Source of the DNA: an uncultured Collinsella sp.
Lineage (GTDB): Bacteria; Actinomycetota; Coriobacteriia; Coriobacteriales; Coriobacteriaceae
Reading direction: 5' to 3'
Assembly: GCA_900766165.1 (NCBI GenBank)
Contig: CAAFUK010000074.1
Span: 1 to 20,930, forward strand
DNA: 20,930 nt
A program made the position numbers and the translations under genes. A model generated the notes under the pieces. The model was not told the DNA's origin. It saw only the letters and a list, made by a program, of their open reading frames with translations, and made no database searches. Shown here piece by piece: positions 15,269 to 20,930 of the stretch (within the stretch, counting starts at the first letter, position 1; each line of letters begins with the position of its first letter).

Positions 15269-15297
15269 AGTATAGACCCGACAGACAGGCAAACGAA
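15269..15297 (-). promoter_or_regulatory. Candidate promoter for the ABC exporter genes
   Basis: On the minus strand TATACT (15269-15274) is preceded by TTCGTT (15292-15297) at 17 bp. The -10 is good, the -35 weak. It lies about 40 bases before the GTG start of the permease in the 160-bp divergent intergenic region. Confidence 0.45.
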
Positions 15298-15330
15298 TCG
15301 CGCAACAAAACTGGAGAACTAACCCACATC

Positions 15331-15359
15331 TTAGGATGCCAGGCGCAAACGGCTATACT
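15331..15359 (+). promoter_or_regulatory. Candidate promoter for the glycosyltransferase-YfhO operon
   Basis: TATACT (15354-15359) is preceded by TTAGGA (15331-15336) at 17 bp, about 30 bases before the first glycosyltransferase start. Both divergent units in this spacer use a TATACT -10, which suggests matched expression. Confidence 0.45.
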
Positions 15360-15389
15360 TTCAGAGATTGAAATTCAAAGGAGCATTGA

Positions 15390-16352
15390 GTGAATTCTGA
15401 ATCCATTGCCGTCATTATCCCCTGCTACAACGAAGCACTTACGATCGGTAAGGTCATCGACGACTTTCACCGCGAGCTTCCGCAGGCGACGGTTTATGTC
15501 TATGACAACAACTCGTCGGACGAGACCTCCCGCATCGCAGCAGAGCATGGCGCGACGGTTCGCTTTGAGCCGCGTCAGGGAAAGGGCAACGTCTGCCGCC
15601 AGATGTTTCGCGATATCGAAGCTGATTGCTACCTGATGGTCGACGGAGACGATACCTACCCCGCCGAGGCGGCCAAAGCCCTCTGCGAGCCTATCCTCAA
15701 CGGCACGGCCGACATGACCGTGGGTGACCGCCTTTCCAACGGCACCTACGCCGAGGAGAACAAGCGTGCCTTCCACGGCTTTGGCAACAACCTGGTACGC
15801 GCCATGATCAAGTGGATCTATGGCTACAGTTTCGATGACGTCATGACCGGTTACCGCGCCATGAGCCGCCCGTTCGTCAAAACCTTCCCCGTGCTTTCCG
15901 AGGGCTTTCAGATCGAAACCGAGCTCTCGATCCACGCTGTCGACCACCGCTGGCGCATCAAAGATGTACCCATCGAGTACCGCGACCGTCCCGAGGGCTC
16001 CGAGTCCAAACTCAACACCGTCAGCGATGGCATTAAGGTCGTCGCGATGATCGGCACGCTGTTCAAGGACTACCGCCCGCTAAAGTTCTTCACCCTGGTC
16101 GCGATTCTATTCGCGCTCATCGGCCTCGCTCTGGGCATGCCCATCGTTGTCGAGTATTTCCAGACCGGCCTCATCCCGCGCTTCCCCACCGCCATGCTCG
16201 CCGCCTCGTTTATGTTCCTGTGCGGCCTGAGCCTCGCAACCGGATTCATCCTCGACTCCGTGGCAAAGGTCGAAAAAAAGCAGTGGGAGGTCAACGTGTA
16301 CAGCAAATACGCTTTCGATGACTATCGCAGCGACAAAACGAACGCGAGGTAA
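15390..16352 (+). CDS. Family 2 glycosyltransferase with C-terminal membrane helices
   Basis: A 320-residue GT-A enzyme, probably transferring a sugar from a nucleotide donor to a polyprenyl phosphate or a lipid-linked polymer on the inner membrane face. Seen: IAVIIPCYNEALTIGKVI (6-23), the NNSSDET turn (40-46), and the metal-binding DGDD in MVDGDDTYP (83-91). Later come VMTGYRAMSR and GFQIETELSIHA, which are typical of the DPM1/GtrB-like clade. Two hydrophobic helices (about 232-255 and 279-300) anchor the C-terminus. The start is GTG with AAAGGAG seven bases upstream. It is the first gene of a three-gene operon, six bp before the next glycosyltransferase. Donor sugar unknown. Confidence 0.88.
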   Translation: MNSESIAVIIPCYNEALTIGKVIDDFHRELPQATVYVYDNNSSDETSRIAAEHGATVRFEPRQGKGNVCRQMFRDIEADCYLMVDGDDTYPAEAAKALCEPILNGTADMTVGDRLSNGTYAEENKRAFHGFGNNLVRAMIKWIYGYSFDDVMTGYRAMSRPFVKTFPVLSEGFQIETELSIHAVDHRWRIKDVPIEYRDRPEGSESKLNTVSDGIKVVAMIGTLFKDYRPLKFFTLVAILFALIGLALGMPIVVEYFQTGLIPRFPTAMLAASFMFLCGLSLATGFILDSVAKVEKKQWEVNVYSKYAFDDYRSDKTNAR

Positions 16353-16358
16353 ATCGCC

Positions 16359-17327
16359 ATGCCGCTCATCTCCATCGTCGTTCCGTGCTACAACGAGCAG
16401 GAATCGCTTCCGATCTTTCTCAAAGAGCTCGACGGCGTTGTCCATGCCATGACGCAAGCGCACCCCGATATTTCATTCGAAACGGTCCTCGTCGACGATG
16501 GCTCAGCGGACGCAACGCTCACCGTCATGAAAGCAGAAGCCGCGGCGGAGCATCCATACGCCATCCGCTGGTACTCCTTCTCGCGCAACTTTGGTAAAGA
16601 GGCGGCGCTGTTTGCCGGACTCCAGCACGCAAAGGGCGACTATGTTGCCACCATTGATGCCGACATGCAGGACCCGCCCTCGCTCCTGCCGCAAATGTAC
16701 GAGATCCTGCAAACCGAAGACTACGACAACGTCGCCACGCGCAGGACTACCCGCGAAGGCGAGCCTCCCGTCAGGTCGTTTTGCGCCCGCATGTTCTACA
16801 AACTCATCAACCGCATTTCCAAGGCAGACATCGTCGACGGAGCGCGCGATTTTAGACTCATGAAACGACCCATGGTCAACGCCATCATTTCCATGGGCGA
16901 ATACAACCGATTCTCCAAGGGCATTTACGGCTGGGTCGGCTTTAGAACCAAGTGGCTCCCTTACGTAAACGTCAACCGCGTTGCCGGCGAGACCAAGTGG
17001 AGCTTTTGGTCGCTGCTCCTCTATTCCATCGATGGCATCGTCGCGTTCTCTACGGCGCCACTCTCCCTTGCCGCCCTCACGGGCATCATTTTCTGCCTCA
17101 TCGCCATCCTGGGATTCATCGTTATCCTGGTCAAAACGCTTGTCTGGGGTGACCCTGTCGGCGGATGGCCCTCACTCGCCTGCCTCATTACGCTGTTTGG
17201 CGGCATGCAGCTTCTGTGCCTGGGAATCATCGGCGAGTACCTGGCAAAGGCCTATCTGGAGACCAAGCGACGCCCCATCTATATCGTTCGCGAGTCCAAC
17301 GAGGATTCTGATGACACGGTCCAATAA
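16359..17327 (+). CDS. GtrB/CsbB-like polyprenyl-phosphate glycosyltransferase
   Basis: A 322-residue GT2 enzyme expected to load a sugar onto undecaprenyl phosphate. The N-terminal domain has ISIVVPCYNEQESLPIF (4-20), VDDGSADAT (45-53), the clade hallmark SFSRNFGKEAALFAGL (73-88) and DADMQDPP (100-107). Two long C-terminal helices (about 226-254 and 266-288) match GtrB/CsbB. The end of the gene overlaps the start of the YfhO gene by 17 bp. In Bacillus, CsbB makes the lipid-linked sugar that YfhO then transfers to teichoic acid, and this pair probably works likewise; that is inference from gene order and family. The sugar is not known. Confidence 0.9.
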   Translation: MPLISIVVPCYNEQESLPIFLKELDGVVHAMTQAHPDISFETVLVDDGSADATLTVMKAEAAAEHPYAIRWYSFSRNFGKEAALFAGLQHAKGDYVATIDADMQDPPSLLPQMYEILQTEDYDNVATRRTTREGEPPVRSFCARMFYKLINRISKADIVDGARDFRLMKRPMVNAIISMGEYNRFSKGIYGWVGFRTKWLPYVNVNRVAGETKWSFWSLLLYSIDGIVAFSTAPLSLAALTGIIFCLIAILGFIVILVKTLVWGDPVGGWPSLACLITLFGGMQLLCLGIIGEYLAKAYLETKRRPIYIVRESNEDSDDTVQ

Positions 17328-19719
17328 CAGCACGCTCAAGAACGTTGCGTTCTACGCTGCCTGCTTCACGTTTTCCATCACGCTCTTTGTCGCGCTCGCC
17401 ATAGCGGGGCATATATATCCCTTTGGCGACAATTCGTTTCTCACCAACGACCTCAAGTACCAATACATCGACTTCTTTGCGTGGTTTCGCCGCGTCCTTT
17501 TAGGCGAAGCGAACCTTCGCTATTCCTTCTCCCAGGGACTTGGCATGAACACTTGGGGCCTCTATAGCTACTACCTCGCGAGCCCCTTCAACCTGCTCTG
17601 CGTGTTGTTTCCCCAGGACAAGCTGACGCTCTTTGTATTCGTCATCAGCGCGCTCAAGCTTGGCTGCGTCCACATCAGCAGCGCTTGGTATGTGCAAAAG
17701 CGCTTTGGCTTATCCAAGCCCGCGGCATTCCTGCTTTCCCTCTCGTTCACGTTTTGCAGCTGGACCGTCAGCAACCTGCGCAACCCGCTCTGGATTGATT
17801 GCCTGATCCTGCTTCCCGTTTGCGCCTACGGTTGCTACGAGGTCATCCGCAAGCAGCGCATAGCGCGCCTTGTCATCGCCACGGCACTTAACGTCATGTT
17901 CTGCTGGTATACGGCCTATATCAGCATTCTGTTCCTCTGCATCTTTGTACTGGTCGAATTTGTCGATTACGCTGCCGAGCAGGGCTTTAGCTGGAAGCTC
18001 ATGCTCGATCGAGCACTTCGATTCGCAGGCGCCATCGTTCTCGGGCTGCTTCTGTCCGCTTGGACCTTTTTGCCGACCATCCTTGCCATGTCCAAGGGCG
18101 GCCCCGTTTTGGCCCTCGGACCGCTGCTTAAAACCAGCCTCAAATCGCTCATCAGGGGCTTTCTCCCCGGCATGTGGGTGAACAACGACAGTACACCGCA
18201 GTTCTATTGCGGCGTAATCATGATGCTGCTCGCGGTGAGCCTACTATTTAACCGCGCCGTTCCAATCAAGATGCGCATCGCGACACTTGTCGTCACGATA
18301 ATCCTGGTCGCAAGCTCCGTTTTGAGTCCGCTCGAGTACATCTGGTGCGGCATGCGCGTACCCAACGGCTTCTATTCGCGCACGGCTTTCTTGCTGAGCT
18401 TCTTTGCGCTGTGGGCAGCGGGCTATGCCCTGCGGACGCTCAAGGACCACCCTAAATTGTGCCGAGCATCTCGTCCAGCAGTTATCCTGCCCCTCCTGGC
18501 GCTTACGACCATCGAGCTGTTCGCCAACGCCCATAGCATATGGAACCAGCTGTACATAGGCTATTCCGAGGACAATAACAGCGCCTACGTCGCCACCGCA
18601 ACAAGAACTGTCAGGGCGATTCAGGACAACGACCCGACGTCGTTCTACCGCATTGACCGCACGACCACGCGTGCCGATAGCGCCGCCCTCAACGAAGGCT
18701 TGGCGCTCGGGTACGATCAGCTGTCCTCGTATTCGTCTGCCAACAACCCGCAGGCCATCGCGCTGCTCAACTCCCTTGGCTACAGCAGCGTGGGCGAGTT
18801 TTCGACCCGTTATGCCGAGCCGATTCTGACTGTCGACGCGCTGCTGGGGGTCAAGTACGCCATCGTCGAACAAGTGCCCGCAGGATACGTGGCAATGCCG
18901 AAGCTAGGCGGCGCGGCAAGCGCCGTGCACGAGAACCCCTATGTGCTCAGCCTTGGTATCGCGGCCTCTAAAGACATTCAAAACTGCACGCTGGAGGGTG
19001 AGAATCCCTTCGAGATGCAAAACGACCTGTATAGCAAAATCCTCGGCCACAAGGTTGAGCTCTACACCGAGATTGACGCCACGAAAACGGCGGACAGCCA
19101 GGACGCAAAGCAGTGGAGCGTCACTGTGCCGGCAGGGTCAATCGGCTATCTCTACATCAATAAAGATGCGAATGCCGGCAGCTATTGGCCCGTCGCCCTC
19201 ACTATTGACCAACGAACGATCAATAACGAAGCCTGGCGATTCGATAACAATATCCGTCAGATTGCAGATGCATCGGATGCTCCAAGCTTACATACGGTAT
19301 CGCTGGAGGTCGCAGAGGGCTATACCGATATGCCCCAAGACAATGAACCGGTCTTTTACGCGCTCAATCTGGAAGTTTTTAAGCAGATTATCGATGAGCT
19401 TAGGACGAGCGAGTTTATTCCGGTGGTTTTCGAGGACGGCAAGGTCGAGGGCGAGTATACCGCCGAGAATGACTGCAACTTGTTGCTGAGTGTCCCGTAC
19501 GATGATGGCTGGAGCGTAACGATTAACGGAGCCGCCGCAGAACTAACGCCCGTTGCCAATAAGGCTATGTCGAGCCTGAGCGTACAGAAAGGCGCGAATA
19601 AAATCGTAATGACCTATAAGACTCCGGGCGCCCTTGCAGGGCTTGCAATGAGTCTGGCTACCGCCGCCACCCTCATTGCAGCGGGGCTATACACCAGGCA
19701 TAAGAAAAGCCGCCGTTAA
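17311..19719 (+). CDS. YfhO-family membrane glycosyltransferase
   Basis: An 802-residue multi-spanning GT-C type protein. A first helix (about 10-32) is followed by the loop IYPFGDNSFLTNDLKYQYIDF, holding the acidic residues expected in a GT-C catalytic loop, and by about twelve further hydrophobic segments to around residue 400. An extracytoplasmic beta-rich C-terminal region follows (including PYDDGWSVTINGA), then a last helix (about 773-795) and the basic end RHKKSRR. This architecture matches B. subtilis YfhO, which adds GlcNAc to teichoic acid. ATG 17311 is chosen, with GAGG just ahead, although the frame is open back to 16981; the upstream part is the other gene's sequence in a wrong frame. 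The overlap of 17 bp with the GtrB-like gene indicates coupling. The stop lies inside the terminator hairpin. Confidence 0.9.
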   Translation: MTRSNNSTLKNVAFYAACFTFSITLFVALAIAGHIYPFGDNSFLTNDLKYQYIDFFAWFRRVLLGEANLRYSFSQGLGMNTWGLYSYYLASPFNLLCVLFPQDKLTLFVFVISALKLGCVHISSAWYVQKRFGLSKPAAFLLSLSFTFCSWTVSNLRNPLWIDCLILLPVCAYGCYEVIRKQRIARLVIATALNVMFCWYTAYISILFLCIFVLVEFVDYAAEQGFSWKLMLDRALRFAGAIVLGLLLSAWTFLPTILAMSKGGPVLALGPLLKTSLKSLIRGFLPGMWVNNDSTPQFYCGVIMMLLAVSLLFNRAVPIKMRIATLVVTIILVASSVLSPLEYIWCGMRVPNGFYSRTAFLLSFFALWAAGYALRTLKDHPKLCRASRPAVILPLLALTTIELFANAHSIWNQLYIGYSEDNNSAYVATATRTVRAIQDNDPTSFYRIDRTTTRADSAALNEGLALGYDQLSSYSSANNPQAIALLNSLGYSSVGEFSTRYAEPILTVDALLGVKYAIVEQVPAGYVAMPKLGGAASAVHENPYVLSLGIAASKDIQNCTLEGENPFEMQNDLYSKILGHKVELYTEIDATKTADSQDAKQWSVTVPAGSIGYLYINKDANAGSYWPVALTIDQRTINNEAWRFDNNIRQIADASDAPSLHTVSLEVAEGYTDMPQDNEPVFYALNLEVFKQIIDELRTSEFIPVVFEDGKVEGEYTAENDCNLLLSVPYDDGWSVTINGAAAELTPVANKAMSSLSVQKGANKIVMTYKTPGALAGLAMSLATAATLIAAGLYTRHKKSRR

Positions 19720-19740
19720 CAAGCGGCGGCTTTTCTTTCG
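19703..19740. terminator. Bidirectional terminator between the YfhO gene and rmlCD
   Basis: A perfect 13-bp stem, AGAAAAGCCGCCG with CGGCGGCTTTTCT, has an 8-base loop and T/A-rich flanks on both strands. It serves the convergent genes on both sides; the stop codon of the plus-strand gene lies in the loop. Confidence 0.88.
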
Positions 19741-19755
19741 GAATTTGAATAGCAA

Positions 19756-20930
19756 CTAGAGCGTCTTGAGGTACTCCCTCAGCTCTTCCTCCCAGTCGGG
19801 CATGTGGAAGCCGGTGGACTCGAGCTTGGAAAGGTCGAGCGCGGAGTGGACCGGGCGCGGTGCGATGGGGCCCTCGGCGCTTGCGTAGTAGTCGGTGGTC
19901 GATACCGGCGCGACCTTCTCGCCGTTGCCGTTGGCGGCCTCGAAGACGGCGCGGGCGATGTCGGCCCAGGACTTCACGGCGCCGGAGCCCGTGCAGTTGT
20001 AGGTGCCGTAGGGAGCGTGGGTCCCCAGCACGTGGAAGATGGCCTGGGCCATGTCGCGCGTGAAGGTCAGGCGGCCCAGCTGGTCGTCCACGACGGTGAT
20101 CTGCTCCAACTTGTCGTCCGGGTCGGCGACGCGGTCGGACAGGCCCTTCATGGTCTTGACGAAGTTGTGGCCCTCGCCGATGACCCAGCTGGAGCGCATG
20201 ATGTAGTGGCGCGGGCATCCCGCCACGGCGATGTCGCCGGCGGCCTTGGTCTGGCCGTAGACGGACAGCGGAGAAAAGGGCTCCTCCTCGGTGTGCACCT
20301 CGGCGGTGCCGTCGAAGACGTAGTCGGAGGACACGTGGACCAGGGTGATCCCATGCTCGGCGCAGGTGCGTGCGAGCAGGGCGGGACCGGTCGCGTTGGC
20401 CTTCCAGGCGATGGCGCGGCCCTCGGGGGTCTCCGCTTTATCCACGGCCGTGTAGGCGCCGCAGTTGATCACGGTGCCGTAGAGCGACCAGTCGTACTGC
20501 GCATAGGCGTCGGGGTCGGACATGTCGAAGGTGTCGATGTCGCAGAAGTCGAAGTCCTTGGCGACGCCGCGCTCCTCGGCGAGCCTGCGGACCGCGTGGC
20601 CCAGCTGGCCGTTGCAGCCGGTGACGAGGGTGCGCTTCGGCGCCATCGGGACGACGTCGGCGAGCATCGGGTGGTTGAGGTCGGCCTCGGATACGGTGGC
20701 CTCGGCGAGCGGGATCGGCCACTCGATGGCGAGCTCGGGGTCGGCGAGGTTCACGAAGGTGTAGGTCTTCTTGAGCTCCGGCGACCAGTGGGCGTCCACC
20801 AGGTAGGTGTAGGCGGTGCCGTCCTCCAGGGCCTGGAAGGAGTTGCCCACGCCGCGCGGGACGTAGATGGATCTGCTCGGGTCGAGCGTGCAGGTGAACA
20901 CCTTGCCGAAGGTCTCGCTGCCCTCGCGCA
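19756..20930 (-). CDS. rmlCD: RmlC-RmlD fusion for dTDP-L-rhamnose synthesis (5' end beyond window)
   Basis: The frame is open at the right edge, so the start is not seen; 390 residues are present. The first 75 or so belong to the cupin RmlC (dTDP-4-dehydrorhamnose 3,5-epimerase): SIYVPRGVGNSFQAL and YTYLVDAHWSPE match its C-terminal half. After a linker follows RmlD (dTDP-4-dehydrorhamnose reductase): VTGCNGQLGHAVR as the NADPH loop, INCGAYTAVDKAE, HVSSDYVFDG, the catalytic YGQTK and RSSWVIG. One polypeptide would epimerise and reduce the keto-sugar to dTDP-L-rhamnose. Such fusions are, as I recall, common in bifidobacteria and related actinobacteria. Codon use is richer in G/C than in the neighbouring YfhO operon. 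The product likely supplies the glycopolymer made and exported by the genes to the left. An internal GTG at 20901 is not a real start. Confidence 0.92.
   Translation of the reverse strand, partial: REGSETFGKVFTCTLDPSRSIYVPRGVGNSFQALEDGTAYTYLVDAHWSPELKKTYTFVNLADPELAIEWPIPLAEATVSEADLNHPMLADVVPMAPKRTLVTGCNGQLGHAVRRLAEERGVAKDFDFCDIDTFDMSDPDAYAQYDWSLYGTVINCGAYTAVDKAETPEGRAIAWKANATGPALLARTCAEHGITLVHVSSDYVFDGTAEVHTEEEPFSPLSVYGQTKAAGDIAVAGCPRHYIMRSSWVIGEGHNFVKTMKGLSDRVADPDDKLEQITVVDDQLGRLTFTRDMAQAIFHVLGTHAPYGTYNCTGSGAVKSWADIARAVFEAANGNGEKVAPVSTTDYYASAEGPIAPRPVHSALDLSKLESTGFHMPDWEEELREYLKTL

Noticed and set aside
15230..15292. Longer N-terminus of the Wzm-type permease
   Set aside because: The extra 21 codons cover the candidate promoter and Shine-Dalgarno; GTG 15229 has AAAGGAG at the right distance.
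16981..17310. N-terminal extension of the YfhO-family protein
   Set aside because: The frame is open upstream, but this part overlaps the GtrB-like gene fully and reads as Ser/Pro-rich nonsense. ATG 17311 with GAGG and the first hydrophobic helix fits the family.
1..20930. CRISPR arrays, insertion sequences, integrases, prophage genes
   Set aside because: No regularly spaced direct repeats, transposase motifs or phage proteins were seen in any frame.

Overview
The window reads as a chromosome segment of a high-GC anaerobic gut actinobacterium of the class Coriobacteriia, most likely Collinsella or a close relative. This is inferred from base composition, from Shine-Dalgarno-led tightly packed genes, and from remembered similarity of the proteins; no search could be run. 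No insertion sequence, integrase, phage gene, CRISPR array or rRNA was seen.

Layout. (1) 1-2513, minus strand: a CtpE-like P-type cation ATPase, cut by the left edge. It lies behind the terminator of a tRNA-Arg(CCG) gene (2590-2666, minus). (2) 2871-11308, plus strand: one compact cluster for aromatic amino acid synthesis, aroF (DAHP synthase), tyrA, aroB, aroA, aroC, pheA (chorismate mutase/prephenate dehydratase), a fused aroE-aroK, and aroQ. Together they encode every step from PEP + erythrose-4-phosphate to chorismate, then on to prephenate and the Tyr and Phe branches. Gene spacing is 1-50 bp or overlapping, except for a 14-bp perfect palindrome before aroQ. A T-tailed hairpin in the aroF leader may be an attenuator. 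(3) 11440-12890, plus strand: a translationally coupled two-gene cassette, visibly poorer in GC than the aro genes. It encodes a DUF4869-like protein and a P-loop ATPase whose C-terminal half has TOPRIM-like motifs. It has its own -10 box and is closed by terminators on both sides. This is the best candidate for an undescribed system. (4) 12930-13436, minus strand: an internally deleted acyltransferase remnant abutting the terminator of a tRNA-Arg(TCT) gene (13474-13550). (5) 13605-20930: a cell-surface glycopolymer region. It holds a Wzt/Wzm-type ABC exporter (minus); a divergent plus-strand operon of two membrane-anchored family 2 glycosyltransferases and a YfhO-family multi-spanning glycosyltransferase; and a convergent RmlC-RmlD fusion for dTDP-L-rhamnose that runs off the right edge.

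How the parts fit. The aro cluster is a self-contained biosynthetic unit. The right-hand region makes, decorates and exports a rhamnose-containing or teichoic-type polymer: RmlCD supplies the donor, the GT2/YfhO operon probably adds side-chain sugars outside the membrane from polyprenyl-phosphate sugars, and Wzm/Wzt exports a lipid-linked chain. The cassette and the broken acyltransferase between these two blocks, next to a tRNA gene, look like the variable part of the window.
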